The notes: generated from the sequence alone by a model not told the origin. DNA of 64,000 nt from Thiomicrorhabdus heinhorstiae (GCF_013391765.2 NZ_JACBGI020000002.1:156911-220910); one strand, 5' to 3'. Numbered from the stretch's first letter, positions 1-9,563 are shown. Numbers and translations: made by a program.

Positions 1-883
1 GCTATCGCCGCTGGTATGGATGGTCAATTTTTTCGCCAACGGCTTCCTGCGCTTGTTCCGCATCAAAGTCCACCATCACGACGACCAGCACTCTCTAACC
101 CAGGAAGAGCTGCAAACTCTGATTAACGAAGCGACCAGTCAACTTCCGGATCACTACCGTTCCATGTTGAGCAGTGTTTTACAGCTGGAAAGCGTCACGG
201 TTGAAGATGTCATGATTCCCAAGCAAGACATGTATGCCGTCGATATCGAACAACCTTTCGAACAGTTCCTGAAAGCGATTCAGAAATCGCCTTACACGCG
301 CATACCGATTTATCGCAACTCGCTGGATGACGATTTGATCGGAATTCTGAACTTAAGACGCGCACTGCCGGTATTAATGCGTGACGATGTACGCATGAAA
401 GACATTATCAAACTGGTACGCCCGGCCTACTACATTCCTGAAACTACTTCTCTAAGCGTCCAACTAGGTAAATTCAACGAAAAAAAACGCCGTATGGCCC
501 TGATTGTTGACGAATACGGTGATCTGCAAGGCCTGTTGACCATGGAGGATTTGCTGGAAGAGATCGTCGGTAAACTGTCGACCGATTCCAAAGCCAAACC
601 GGTGGAAGAAACCGTCGAGTTAAATGCCGATGGAAGCATGACTATTGATGCGTCCGAGTTTATCCGCGACCTGAATAAAGCCTACGAACTGGATTTACCG
701 ACTCACGGACCGAAAACACTCAACGGTTTGATTCAAGAAGAGCTAGAAAGTTTTCCGGCAGCCGGAACCTGTATCAAGATCGGCGACTATGTTCTCGAAG
801 TCACCGAAATTGCTGACAACGCCATCGAAACCGTAAAACTAACAGAATATATCGCCCCAAATCCAAGAAAATCCGATGATTAA
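1..883 (+). CDS. CorB/HlyC-CorC family CBS-domain protein (5' end outside window)
   Basis: The frame is open from the first bases and reads L-S-P-L-V-W before the ATG at 20, so the gene almost certainly begins upstream; that ATG is internal. Members of this UPF0053/CNNM family have an N-terminal DUF21 membrane domain, and only its end is seen here. After it come a paired CBS module starting at the conserved E-D-V-M-I-P segment (about residue 62 counted from ATG 20) and a C-terminal CorC/HlyC transporter-associated domain (about residues 205-280). The family is linked to magnesium/cobalt efflux or membrane-damage tolerance. The text around the CBS entry is closer to CorB (YfjD) than to soluble CorC (YbeX). 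The stop overlaps the start of the next gene by 8 bases, so the two are co-translated. Family assignment is firm; the transported ion is not shown. Confidence 0.88.
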   Translation, partial: LSPLVWMVNFFANGFLRLFRIKVHHHDDQHSLTQEELQTLINEATSQLPDHYRSMLSSVLQLESVTVEDVMIPKQDMYAVDIEQPFEQFLKAIQKSPYTRIPIYRNSLDDDLIGILNLRRALPVLMRDDVRMKDIIKLVRPAYYIPETTSLSVQLGKFNEKKRRMALIVDEYGDLQGLLTMEDLLEEIVGKLSTDSKAKPVEETVELNADGSMTIDASEFIRDLNKAYELDLPTHGPKTLNGLIQEELESFPAAGTCIKIGDYVLEVTEIADNAIETVKLTEYIAPNPRKSDD

Positions 884-1682
884 ACACCCTTTTCAAGAAA
901 ACTCCGCCTGGACACTGCTAAAGCAAGGTGTCCGCAGTTTGGCCAAACAAGAAGTTCTGTCTCGTTTTGAAGTCGTCAGCGCCGAAGAGAAGCTGGACGG
1001 CTCTCTGTTAACCGAAGCGGACACGCAAATGCAAATTCAAACCGAGGCGTTTCTACAAGCAAACTGGCCGCAATTTGCCTTTCTCGGAGAAGAACAATCA
1101 CAAAGCGAACAGGAAACCGCGCTGAAAAGCCCGCAGGGATGCTGGATTCTTGATCCGGTTGACGGGACCAGTAACTTCGCCAGCGGCATTCCGGTCTACG
1201 CCGTATCTCTGGCTCTGATGATCGAAGGACAAGTGGTTGCAGGTCTGGTTTACGACCCCGATCGTGACGAGATGTTTGCCGCGCGTATTGGCCAAGGAGC
1301 CGAGCTGAACGACAAACCGCTGATCGCTAAAACCGCTAAACAGCAGTTAAAGCAGACCAGCGGCATTATTGATTTCAAACGATTGACCCCAGAACTGGCT
1401 TGCCGCATTATCCATGACAATCCCTACTCGTCTCAACGCAGTTTCGGTTCAGTCGCATTGGACTGGTGCTGGATCGCAGCTGGTCGCGGGCATATCTATC
1501 TGCACGGTGCGCAAAATATCTGGGATTATGCTGCCGGTTACGTCATTCTGCACGAAGCGGGCGGCGTCAGCTCGACTTTGAATGGTGAAGATGTACTGGT
1601 TACTCAAGTCGTCAAGCGTTCGGCGGTTGCGGCAACCACACCGGAATTATTTGCCCAATGGAGCCAATACCTGCGGGGCTAA
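876..1682 (+). CDS. Inositol monophosphatase family phosphatase
   Basis: A 268-residue protein of the Mg2+-dependent inositol-monophosphatase/CysQ/SuhB superfamily. Metal-binding signatures are visible: G-E-E at residues 71-73, D-P-V-D-G-T at 93-98, and W-D-Y-A-A-G at 216-221, which carries the third conserved aspartate. The family hydrolyses small phosphate esters such as inositol-1-phosphate, 3'-phosphoadenosine-5'-phosphate or fructose-1,6-bisphosphate; the substrate cannot be told from sequence alone. The start overlaps the preceding CBS-protein stop, so both genes probably lie on one transcript. Length is usual for the family. No signal peptide is seen, so it should be cytoplasmic. Confidence 0.9.
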   Translation: MIKHPFQENSAWTLLKQGVRSLAKQEVLSRFEVVSAEEKLDGSLLTEADTQMQIQTEAFLQANWPQFAFLGEEQSQSEQETALKSPQGCWILDPVDGTSNFASGIPVYAVSLALMIEGQVVAGLVYDPDRDEMFAARIGQGAELNDKPLIAKTAKQQLKQTSGIIDFKRLTPELACRIIHDNPYSSQRSFGSVALDWCWIAAGRGHIYLHGAQNIWDYAAGYVILHEAGGVSSTLNGEDVLVTQVVKRSAVAATTPELFAQWSQYLRG

Positions 1683-1915
1683 CCTCTTCTATTGATGATT
1701 CGAAACAGGGACCTCGCAGCTGGCGGCTTGTCTATTCAATAAACAGCCGTTACAGCTCCCTCCGATTTCACCAACTTCAACCAGCCGAACCACCTTCTCT
1801 GCAAAAAATCAGCCTCCCCTAGCCTCATTCAACTGAAAGAATTTAACCGCCTTTCGGGTCAATATCTTAAAAGCCTATTGGTCCTAAAACGATGAATCTC
1901 ATCCAAGGAGGTCTT

Positions 1916-2521
1916 ATGTTGAATTGGTTAACTTACATACAACAAGGTTTTAACCGTAATTTGCAGTATTTTGACTTTCTCGCGCCTCTGGCATTACGGC
2001 TCTATCTGTTTCCGGTCTTCTGGTTTGCCGGGACCAATAAACTACAGAATTTTAATTCGGTGATAGAGTGGTTCGGCAATAGTGATTGGGGACTGGGATT
2101 ACCGTTTCCGGCTCTTATGGCCGTGCTGGCTGTCTCGGCCGAAATCATAGGATCGGTGCTGTTATTGATCGGATTAGCTACGCGCTGGACAACGATTCCA
2201 CTAATGATCACTATGCTGGTTGCAGCCATTACCGTTCATTGGGACAACGGCTGGCAGGCAATTCACGACCTGATGTCACCCTGGAGCAACGCCTCGGCAT
2301 CGCAAGCGATCACGCAACTTAACGAGCTGCAACAGCAGCTTGCGACATCGATGACCTACCAGGCATTACAGGAACACGGTTCTCTGGTGGTGCTGAATAA
2401 CGGAATTGAATGGGCCGCTACCTATTTTGTTATGCTGCTGGCATTACTATTCCTGGGAAGCGGCAGGTATGTCAGTGTGGATTATTGGCTTGGTCGTCGC
2501 TTCATCGACAAAAAGCCCTAG
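1916..2521 (+). CDS. DoxX family membrane protein
   Basis: A small hydrophobic protein of about 201 residues with four likely membrane segments and the DoxX-type start (aromatic-rich segment followed by L-A-L-R-L-Y-L-F-P-V-F). DoxX-family proteins are inner-membrane proteins of varied, mostly unknown roles; some form part of thiosulfate:quinone oxidoreductase or oxidative-stress complexes. The frame is open from an ATG at 1892, but a strong ribosome site (AAGGAGGT, 1905-1912) lies inside that extension and points to the ATG at 1916. The stop codon overlaps the stop codon of the convergent fadL-like gene, so there is no room for a terminator between them. Confidence 0.8.
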   Translation: MLNWLTYIQQGFNRNLQYFDFLAPLALRLYLFPVFWFAGTNKLQNFNSVIEWFGNSDWGLGLPFPALMAVLAVSAEIIGSVLLLIGLATRWTTIPLMITMLVAAITVHWDNGWQAIHDLMSPWSNASASQAITQLNELQQQLATSMTYQALQEHGSLVVLNNGIEWAATYFVMLLALLFLGSGRYVSVDYWLGRRFIDKKP

Positions 2522-3846
2522 TAATTCCACACTAATTGGGCACTGAAAATATCGACGGTGGCTTTATATTCGCCGACCAGATAGTGAATATCATCCGTTG
2601 TGTAATCGACATCGGCGTCTTCCCCGATCAGATGACTATAGGCCATGTCTAGCTGCATGGATTTGATAAAACGATACCCCATTCCGATCGAAACCCAACG
2701 ACGTTCCGAATCCGGGGTTCTCGGACTGCGATTTTCCGGGGCAGTAACCGGCGAATGGTCGATTGCCACACCGCTTCTCAGAGTCAGGTTTGATGTTGCT
2801 TTATAGATTGCGCCAACCGAATATCGCCAGGAATCCTGGAACGATTGACGGGAATTCAGGTCTTCCTGACCGGAATCGAAACTGATCACCAGTTCGTCGT
2901 AATCGGTCCATTTAGTCCAAGTGGCATCAGCCAAAAAAGCCAACTTGGAACCGACTTCCTGCTTGATACTGAACATCGCAGTAGCCGGTAGACTGACATC
3001 GGAAGCGGCGTTGACCGTTCCGTTCTGCACATTCACCATGCTGTATAACGGATCGGTAATTCCGCTATATTTAATTTTTCCTTTGGCATTGTGTTCGACT
3101 TTAGAGCGGTAGGATAGACCGATGGTCGTCGAATCGGTCGGCATCAGCATAAAGCCCAAATTATAGCCATAGCCGAGGCTATCGGCTGTCAGATCGGCAT
3201 CACCGTCCGCAGCACCACCGTTCAATAGCAGGTTATTGTCCATTTTCTGGGTCATAACCAGGTCAACATATTGGACATTGGCACCGGCACCGAATGCCAG
3301 CCAGGGTGTTAAACGAGCGGCGATCGCTGGATTCAAATTAATGGTTTTAAGATCGGTTTCCACTGCCTGATAACGGCCGACCCAATTATCTTTATAGACC
3401 AGGTGCGAACCATATGGCACATTCAATCCGAAACCGATATCCACCGCCCCCAGATTCTTTTTCCAGTAAAAGTTCGGAACAACCGCCAGAGTAGCACCGT
3501 CGTCCCCGGAACCGCTTACCGGCCCTCCGGCAACGCCTAAAAGTTCAAGCAAGCCGCCGACACCCGGAACCGCCGAGCTCGAATAACTGCCACCATCAGA
3601 AAAAGCCAACTGCGGCTTGATGATATGCATTGCACCTACCAGCTGATCACCTTTGATTAGAGCTAAACCGGCCGGGTTAAACCACATTACGCTGGCATCT
3701 TCCGCATTCGCAGCCGCTCCAGCGTAGGACAAACCTTGTCCGCTGGCACTTTGTTCAATCAATGCAAAACCGGAAGCGAAGCTCCAAGTGGCCTGTAAAC
3801 CTAGACCTAACCCAAATGCTAACTTTAACCCAGTTAATCGGCTCAT
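2518..3846 (-). CDS. FadL/OmpP1/TodX family outer-membrane transporter
   Basis: A 442-residue outer-membrane beta-barrel protein of the FadL family, which moves long-chain fatty acids and other hydrophobic compounds across the outer membrane. After an N-terminal signal peptide (cleavage near A-S-G) comes the family hallmark: residues resembling the FadL hatch region and the N-P-A-G-L motif. Later there are many alternating amphipathic strands and a terminal aromatic (W-N-Y), as expected for Bam-dependent barrels. The frame extends to a TTG at 3867, but the ATG at 3846 starts the signal peptide and follows a purine-rich AGGGATGGG stretch, so it is preferred. In an autotroph-like genome the substrate may be another hydrophobic molecule; this is not decidable here. 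Confidence 0.88.
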   Translation of the reverse strand: MSRLTGLKLAFGLGLGLQATWSFASGFALIEQSASGQGLSYAGAAANAEDASVMWFNPAGLALIKGDQLVGAMHIIKPQLAFSDGGSYSSSAVPGVGGLLELLGVAGGPVSGSGDDGATLAVVPNFYWKKNLGAVDIGFGLNVPYGSHLVYKDNWVGRYQAVETDLKTINLNPAIAARLTPWLAFGAGANVQYVDLVMTQKMDNNLLLNGGAADGDADLTADSLGYGYNLGFMLMPTDSTTIGLSYRSKVEHNAKGKIKYSGITDPLYSMVNVQNGTVNAASDVSLPATAMFSIKQEVGSKLAFLADATWTKWTDYDELVISFDSGQEDLNSRQSFQDSWRYSVGAIYKATSNLTLRSGVAIDHSPVTAPENRSPRTPDSERRWVSIGMGYRFIKSMQLDMAYSHLIGEDADVDYTTDDIHYLVGEYKATVDIFSAQLVWNY

Positions 3847-3977
3847 ACTCAACCCATCCCTATTCAATCGGCGGCTATTTTATCAGTTTTGCTTAAACAG
3901 GCAATTGAATAGATCGTGAGGGCAATAAACAAAATCAATAGGTTATCTGCAATCGATAAGGCAATTTAACAAGTGAT

Positions 3978-5342
3978 TCAAATCGCATCCAAAGCCTGTT
4001 GCAGGGTTTTGACGCCGATAATTTCCATACCGGGAATACCGCCTTTAGGGACGTTCGTAGCCGGAACAATAGCGCGTTTAAAACCGTGTTTTGCCGCTTC
4101 AAACAAGCGTTCCTGCCCGCTGGGTACCGGACGGATTTCGCCGGACAAACCGACTTCGCCGAAGACGATCATATCATCGGCCAGTGCCCGGTTGCGCATC
4201 GAAGACAAGATAGCACACAAAAGCGCCAGGTCGGCACTGGTTTCAGACACCTTAACCCCGCCGACGATATTGACATACACATCCTGATCGGCCGCCTGAA
4301 TGCCGCCGTGACGATGCATGACCGCCAACAGCATCGCCAATCGGTTCTGCTCCAGTCCAACAGTCACACGCTTGGGAGCACCATACGGCGATTCATCCAC
4401 CAGTGCCTGTAATTCCACCAACAACGGGCGCGATCCTTCCCAGATCACCATTACCACCGAACCCGGCGCAATCTCGTCGCCACGCGATAAAAAAATCGCC
4501 GACGGGTTGGTGATCTGCTTCATCCCCTTGTCGGTCATGGCGAAGACACCGAGCTCATTCACCGCACCGAAACGGTTTTTAATGGCTCGTAAGGTACGGA
4601 AGCGGCTATCCGACTGCCCTTCCAGAAAAACCACCGTATCGACGATGTGCTCCAACACTCGCGGCCCGGCTACTTCACCGGATTTGGTCACATGACCGAC
4701 CAAAAAGATCGCTATCTGATTTTGTTTAGCATAACGGGTGAGATAGGCAGCGGTTTCGCGCACCTGCGAAACACCCCCGGCAGCGCTGGCCACTTCGGCC
4801 AACTGCATGGTTTGAATCGAATCGACCACCATTACCTTAGGCTCTTCTTTCTGAGCCGCCATCGTAATGGATTCAACGTCGGTTTCGGTCAAAAGCCTCA
4901 ATTTATCGGTCGGCAGCTGCATGCGTTGCGCTCGCAATGCAACCTGTTGTAAGGACTCCTCACCGGTGACATACAGTACGGCGTCTCGCTGGCTTAACTC
5001 ACACATCACCTGTAACAGTATCGAAGATTTTCCCACCCCGGGGTCCCCGCCGATCAACACCACCGAACCCGGCACGATGCCTCCGCCGAGAACCCGATCC
5101 AACTCGGACATTCCCGAAGAAATTCTCGGCACTTCCGCCAGATCAACTTCGGCGATCGAGTGCACCTTCTGCTCACTGCTGCCGGCATAACCGCCGCTCT
5201 TGGAAGAACTTCGCGCTTTGCTGCTGCCGAGCGAAAATTCCTTAAGAGTGTTCCAGGCCTTGCAGGCCTGGCACTGCCCTTGCCACCGAGAATGCTCCGC
5301 TCCGCACTCGCTGCACACATAGGCAACCTTTGCTTTTGCCAT
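3978..5342 (-). CDS. radA: DNA repair protein RadA (Sms)
   Basis: A 454-residue protein with the three RadA parts in order. There is an N-terminal C4 zinc finger (Cys10, Cys13, Cys24, Cys27). A RecA-like ATPase follows, with Walker A G-D-P-G-V-G-K-S-S at residues 99-107 and the RadA-specific K-N-R-F-G motif at 255-259. A C-terminal Lon-protease-like domain lacks protease function. RadA is a helicase-like ATPase that drives branch migration and processes recombination intermediates. Length matches E. coli RadA closely. It lies alone between fadL-like and the glutamate-synthase-like gene, on the same strand. Confidence 0.97.
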   Translation of the reverse strand: MAKAKVAYVCSECGAEHSRWQGQCQACKAWNTLKEFSLGSSKARSSSKSGGYAGSSEQKVHSIAEVDLAEVPRISSGMSELDRVLGGGIVPGSVVLIGGDPGVGKSSILLQVMCELSQRDAVLYVTGEESLQQVALRAQRMQLPTDKLRLLTETDVESITMAAQKEEPKVMVVDSIQTMQLAEVASAAGGVSQVRETAAYLTRYAKQNQIAIFLVGHVTKSGEVAGPRVLEHIVDTVVFLEGQSDSRFRTLRAIKNRFGAVNELGVFAMTDKGMKQITNPSAIFLSRGDEIAPGSVVMVIWEGSRPLLVELQALVDESPYGAPKRVTVGLEQNRLAMLLAVMHRHGGIQAADQDVYVNIVGGVKVSETSADLALLCAILSSMRNRALADDMIVFGEVGLSGEIRPVPSGQERLFEAAKHGFKRAIVPATNVPKGGIPGMEIIGVKTLQQALDAI

Positions 5343-5354
5343 GGGTTTCCTTTA

Positions 5355-6878
5355 CTAATCCGTTGAATCGCGCTCTATTCTAGAAGATTGCTGCACGCTT
5401 GGGTAGAGCTCCTCCAGTGGGAAGGAGTGCCCACTGGCCTGCATCAGCCGAACATGCGAACGGTTCAAGCTGCGCGGTTCGGCTACTCCGCACGAGTGGG
5501 CAATCGAAGCGACTTCATGCACCAAATTATCGTGATAATGAGCCACACGGCGACATTTCTCTTTCGGCACCAGACCTCTCTGCAAATGTTTATTGTGAGT
5601 GGTCACGCCGGTCGGGCAAGTATCCTGATGGCATTGCATCGCTTGAATGCAACCGAGCGAAAACATAAATCCGCGTGCCGAATTGATAAAATCCGCCCCC
5701 ATCGCCAATGCCCAGGCAACCATTGTCGGATTAATCAGCTTGCCGGAAGCAATCACTTTAATCTGCGGACGTAACTGATACAGATCCAAGGTATCGATTA
5801 CGATCGGCAGGGCTTCACTTAAAGGTAAACCGATATCATCCAGTAACGCGACCGGTGCTGAACCGGTCCCTCCTTCGGCGCCGTCGATCGTAATAAAATC
5901 CGGCGCACTGTCGCGGCCTCGCCGTAAAATTGCTTGGCAGAATTCATCAATCCATAGCGGATCGCCCATGGCAAATTTAATGCCGACCGGCTTACCGGCA
6001 ATGTGCCGAACCCGCTCGATCATGTCCAGTAATTCATCATTATTGGCAATATCGGTATGGCGGTTGGGACTGATAGAACTCTCTCCTTGCGGAATACCAC
6101 GGATGGCGGCAATTTCTTCGGTCACTTTCTTTGCCGGCAGAATCCCGCCCTTTCCTGGCTTGGCACCCTGACTGAGTTTAATCTCAAGCATCTTCACTTG
6201 ATCAAGCGCCGCAGCCTGCAGAATTTTTTCATTGCTCAGATCACCGTTTTTATCGCGAAAACCGTATTTAGCCGTACCGATTTGCGCAATCAGATCCGCC
6301 CCGCCCTCAAGATGATAAGGCGATATCCCCCCCTCACCGGTATTCATCCAGCACCCGGCTAGCTTGGCGCCCTGACTGAGTGCCAGCACGGCCGGTTTGG
6401 ACAGAGCACCGTAACTCATTCCGGAAATATTAAAGAACGAACAGGCACGATAAGGGAATTTACAGTTTTCGCCGATCACCAACGGCGGTGCGGTGACCGC
6501 ATCTTTTTCCAGCATCGGAAAAGTGCAATGAGTAAACAGAATCTTGCCGGGCGCGTTAATATTGCTGGTCGAACCGAAGCTTTGCACGGTAGAAAGATTC
6601 TTGGCCGCCCGGTAGACCCAACTGCGTTGCGCGCGGTTAAACGGCTGCTCTTCGCGATCGGCTGCATACAAATACTGGCGGAAAAACTTGCCGAGGAATT
6701 CCATCAAATTTCGAAAACGCCCAATCACCGGGTAATTCCGCCAAACAGCATGCTCTGTCTGAAAGCGGTCCCACAGATAAAGCAGAAACAGAATCGCTAC
6801 GATGGTTCCGCTGACTACAATAAAAACCAACGACATCCAATGCAAAATATTGCCGATCCAATCCATTGACCCTGCCAT
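5355..6878 (-). CDS. Membrane-anchored FMN-binding glutamate synthase-like protein
   Basis: A protein of about 507 residues. The N-terminal 45 residues or so form a hydrophobic membrane anchor. The rest matches the central FMN domain of glutamate synthase (GltB), including a cysteine cluster Q-C-H-Q-D-T-C-P-T-G near the C-terminus that in GltB holds a 3Fe-4S centre. The glutaminase (GATase) domain and the C-terminal GXGXG domain of true GltB are absent, so it cannot be a normal glutamate synthase; archaeal-type and orphan homologues have unknown electron-transfer roles. The frame runs up to 6974, but the ATG at 6878 sits just after AAGGAGTGG and precedes the membrane anchor. A terminator separates it from petC upstream. 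Confidence 0.85.
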   Translation of the reverse strand: MAGSMDWIGNILHWMSLVFIVVSGTIVAILFLLYLWDRFQTEHAVWRNYPVIGRFRNLMEFLGKFFRQYLYAADREEQPFNRAQRSWVYRAAKNLSTVQSFGSTSNINAPGKILFTHCTFPMLEKDAVTAPPLVIGENCKFPYRACSFFNISGMSYGALSKPAVLALSQGAKLAGCWMNTGEGGISPYHLEGGADLIAQIGTAKYGFRDKNGDLSNEKILQAAALDQVKMLEIKLSQGAKPGKGGILPAKKVTEEIAAIRGIPQGESSISPNRHTDIANNDELLDMIERVRHIAGKPVGIKFAMGDPLWIDEFCQAILRRGRDSAPDFITIDGAEGGTGSAPVALLDDIGLPLSEALPIVIDTLDLYQLRPQIKVIASGKLINPTMVAWALAMGADFINSARGFMFSLGCIQAMQCHQDTCPTGVTTHNKHLQRGLVPKEKCRRVAHYHDNLVHEVASIAHSCGVAEPRSLNRSHVRLMQASGHSFPLEELYPSVQQSSRIERDSTD

Positions 6879-6941
6879 AGCCACTCCTTGATTTGAAAGA
6901 AGAAGTTCAAACCTGTCTAGAATGCCACGTTTACAGACAAT

Positions 6942-6966
6942 AAAAAAGCCCGCTAATGCGGGCTTT
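6942..6966 (-). terminator. Terminator of the petABC operon
   Basis: On the minus strand a perfect 6-bp stem GCCCGC/GCGGGC with a four-base loop (plus-strand positions 6948-6963) is flanked by A3/T6, with the T-run at 6942-6947. It lies about 45 bases downstream of the petC stop and upstream of the next minus-strand gene, so it should end petABC transcription. Confidence 0.85.
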
Positions 6967-7007
6967 GACTGCAAGAAACTTCCTGAAGTAGCGTTAAAAC
7001 ACCTTAA

Positions 7008-7667
7008 TTAGTGTTTAACATCGCGCCAATACTCTCTCTTCAACAGATAGCTCAACAGCAATAAAACCAGTAAGAAAGCGATGACTTTCCACCCCAGGTC
7101 AAGGCGGTCCAGCTTAGCCGGTTCACCGACATATTCAAGGAAGTTGGCAAGATCACGCACCGACTGATCGTAATCTTCCGGTGTCGCATGGCGCTGAATA
7201 CCTTCCAGAACATTCGGCATTGAAGTGCCGGCTAGCAGATGGTTATCCCAAGCGCCTTTTTCGTTCTGATAGTAGCCTTTCAAGAAGCTGTAGATATAAT
7301 CGGTTCCTTTCAAACGCGCCATCAAAGACAGATCCGGCGGCTCGGTTCCCAAAACATCCATAGCGACTCCTGGGACCATACGTGTTTCGACATTGTCGAC
7401 CACCTTATTCAAGCCATGTGCCATTTTCTGAACGACTTCTTCGTCACTCCAGCCAATATCGCGGCCGATACGGTTGTAACGCATATACTTGGCTGAATGG
7501 CATGCCATGCAGTAGTTAGAGAACAGGATCGCACCTCTTTGCAAAGAGTCCTGATCGCGTAGATTGTTATTCGCCGCTTCCAATTCGATTCCATGACCAC
7601 CGGCAGCCTGAACATTTCCTGCAACCAGCAGGAAAGCAATATTCAAAATCCATAACAGTTTTTTCAT
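7008..7667 (-). CDS. petC: Ubiquinol-cytochrome c reductase, cytochrome c1 subunit
   Basis: A 219-residue haem protein of the bc1 complex (complex III). It has an N-terminal signal peptide (cleavage near A-A-G), the haem-c binding motif C-M-A-C-H at residues 53-57, and a C-terminal membrane anchor (about residues 192-212) followed by a positively charged tail. Cytochrome c1 takes electrons from the Rieske protein and passes them to soluble cytochrome c on the periplasmic side. Its start overlaps the petB stop by one base, and it is the last gene of petABC before a strong terminator. Confidence 0.96.
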   Translation of the reverse strand: MKKLLWILNIAFLLVAGNVQAAGGHGIELEAANNNLRDQDSLQRGAILFSNYCMACHSAKYMRYNRIGRDIGWSDEEVVQKMAHGLNKVVDNVETRMVPGVAMDVLGTEPPDLSLMARLKGTDYIYSFLKGYYQNEKGAWDNHLLAGTSMPNVLEGIQRHATPEDYDQSVRDLANFLEYVGEPAKLDRLDLGWKVIAFLLVLLLLSYLLKREYWRDVKH

Positions 7668-8908
7668 TAGCTGACCCTCTCCGGTACCGGCTTGGTCTTT
7701 TCATTCACCGAAGTAAACGGTAGGACCAAGAAGAACATGAAATACAGGGCAGTAAAGATCTGCGCCAATTTAGTCAATTCTGGTGTCGCAGGCTGTGTTC
7801 CCAGATAACCTAATACCACAAAACTGATCAAGAATACGGTCAGCAATATTTTGAAAGAGGCCCCTCGGTAACGAATGGATTTAACCTTGCAGCGATCCAG
7901 CCACGGCATGGCGAACAACACCATAATCGCACCACCCATCGCAACCACACCGAGGAATTTATCCGGAACGGCACGCAGGATGGCATAGAAAGGCGTGAAG
8001 TACCATACAGGAGCAATATGCTCCGGCGTCTTCAGCGGGTTGGCCGGTTCGAAGTTAGGCGGTTCGATGAAGAATCCGCCCCCCTCCGGCCAGTAGAATA
8101 CGATTAAGGCGAACGGAATCGCGAAGAAAACCGCACCCATCGAGTCTTTCACCGAGTAATACGGATGGAAAGGAATCCCGTCAATCGGCAAACCTTGCGC
8201 GTTTTTGAATTTTTTGATTTCCACACCGTCAGGGTTATTGGACCCGACTTTATGCAAAGCAACAATATGCATAAACACCAGGATCAATAGAACCAGCGGC
8301 AACGCAATGACGTGCAATGCAAAGAAACGATTCAGGGTCGCATCGGAGATAATGAAATCACCGCGAACCCACAGAGCCAAATCAGGCCCGACAAACGGAA
8401 TCGCGCCGAATAAGGAAATAATTACCTGCGCACCCCAATAGGACATCTGTCCCCAAGGCAACAGGTAGCCCATAAAGGCTTCCGCCATCAATACCAGGAA
8501 CAATAACATCCCGATAATCCACACCAGCTCACGCGGCTGCTTATAAGAGCCGTACAAAAGCCCGCGCGTCATATGCAGGTAGATGACAATAAAGAATGCC
8601 GAAGCGCCGGTCGAATGCATATAGCGAATCAACCAACCCCATTCGACATCGCGCATAATATACTCGACCGAGTTAAAGGCTTCCGCCGCACTCGGCTTAT
8701 AGCTCATGGTCAACCAGATTCCGGTGACGAACTGGTTAACCAATACCAATAGAGCCAAGGAACCGAAAAAGTACCAGAAGTTGAAATTTTTCGGCGCATA
8801 GTATTCACCGACGTGTTCGTTCCAGGTACTGATCAGCGGATAGCGGGCATCCAGCCAACCTAAAACCGAACCCGGCGCCTTATTTTGTTCTGACTTTAGA
8901 TCGGACAT
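7667..8908 (-). CDS. petB: Ubiquinol-cytochrome c reductase, cytochrome b subunit
   Basis: A 413-residue polytopic inner-membrane protein with about eight membrane helices. It carries two b-type haems and the Qo and Qi quinone sites. Typical segments are seen, including the haem-ligand helices with paired histidines 14 residues apart and the conserved P-E-x-x-P-like region (here P-E-H-I-A-P-V-W-Y-F) near residue 290 of the Qo site; the usual P-E-W-Y order is not present as a single block. It sits between petA and petC with one-base overlaps on both sides, indicating translational coupling of the three subunits. Confidence 0.96.
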   Translation of the reverse strand: MSDLKSEQNKAPGSVLGWLDARYPLISTWNEHVGEYYAPKNFNFWYFFGSLALLVLVNQFVTGIWLTMSYKPSAAEAFNSVEYIMRDVEWGWLIRYMHSTGASAFFIVIYLHMTRGLLYGSYKQPRELVWIIGMLLFLVLMAEAFMGYLLPWGQMSYWGAQVIISLFGAIPFVGPDLALWVRGDFIISDATLNRFFALHVIALPLVLLILVFMHIVALHKVGSNNPDGVEIKKFKNAQGLPIDGIPFHPYYSVKDSMGAVFFAIPFALIVFYWPEGGGFFIEPPNFEPANPLKTPEHIAPVWYFTPFYAILRAVPDKFLGVVAMGGAIMVLFAMPWLDRCKVKSIRYRGASFKILLTVFLISFVVLGYLGTQPATPELTKLAQIFTALYFMFFLVLPFTSVNEKTKPVPERVS

Positions 8909-9525
8909 CAGGCCGTCCCTCCTTCTTTAGGATCTTCACCGATGCGGATCTCCTGCTCGCTGACAAAATGATACGGCGGAATTTCCAGATTAGTCGGGGC
9001 CGGAACCGACTGGAAGACTCGTCCGGCTAAATCGAAACGCGAACCGTGACACGGACAGAAGAAACCGCCTTGCCAATCAGTACCGACATCCGGCGATCCG
9101 ATTGCCGGACGATATAAAGGTGCGCATCCCAAGTGGGTACAGACGCCAACGACGACTAGATACTCATCCTTAACGGCACGCAATTCATTCTGACAATATG
9201 ATGGTTGAATCGATTCTGCGGATTCAGGATCACGCAGCTGACCGTCCAGGGTCGGCAAGGTTTTCAGCATATCCGGAGTGCGGCGTACGATCCACACCGG
9301 CTTACCACGCCACGCCACCGTCAACATCTGTCCAGGTTGCATCTGGCTGATATCCGCATTAACCGGTGCACCTGCGGCCTTGGCTTTCTCACTCGGCTGC
9401 CAAGAGCTGACAAACGGAACCGCCAAGAAGGTCGCTCCGGCCGCTCCGACAACTCCTGTTGCTCCTGTCAGGATTTTTCGGCGCTGAAGATTTACTTCAG
9501 TCTTATTCTCTTGTTCTATCGACAT
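8908..9525 (-). CDS. petA: Ubiquinol-cytochrome c reductase, Rieske iron-sulfur subunit
   Basis: A 205-residue Rieske protein. The N-terminus carries a twin-arginine-like R-R-K-I-L signal and a single membrane anchor (about residues 22-42), as usual for Tat-exported Rieske subunits. The 2Fe-2S cluster ligands are present in both boxes: C-T-H-L-G-C (Cys129, His131) and C-P-C-H-G-S (Cys157, His160), with the structural cysteines Cys134 and Cys159. It accepts electrons from quinol at the Qo site. It is the first gene of petABC, with a ribosome site TAGGA before the ATG and a likely promoter about 40 bases upstream. Confidence 0.97.
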   Translation of the reverse strand: MSIEQENKTEVNLQRRKILTGATGVVGAAGATFLAVPFVSSWQPSEKAKAAGAPVNADISQMQPGQMLTVAWRGKPVWIVRRTPDMLKTLPTLDGQLRDPESAESIQPSYCQNELRAVKDEYLVVVGVCTHLGCAPLYRPAIGSPDVGTDWQGGFFCPCHGSRFDLAGRVFQSVPAPTNLEIPPYHFVSEQEIRIGEDPKEGGTA

Positions 9526-9563
9526 AGCGTCTTCCTAGGTTATACACAAGCAAATTGCCACTT

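Noticed and set aside
1683..1915. Small gene or RNA in the gap before doxX-like
   Set aside because: No open frame with a ribosome site and no stable hairpin pattern; only the doxX ribosome site stands out.
3973..5366. Several long open frames antisense to radA
   Set aside because: They are shadows of a GC-rich conserved gene; radA has full family motifs in its frame and the others have none.
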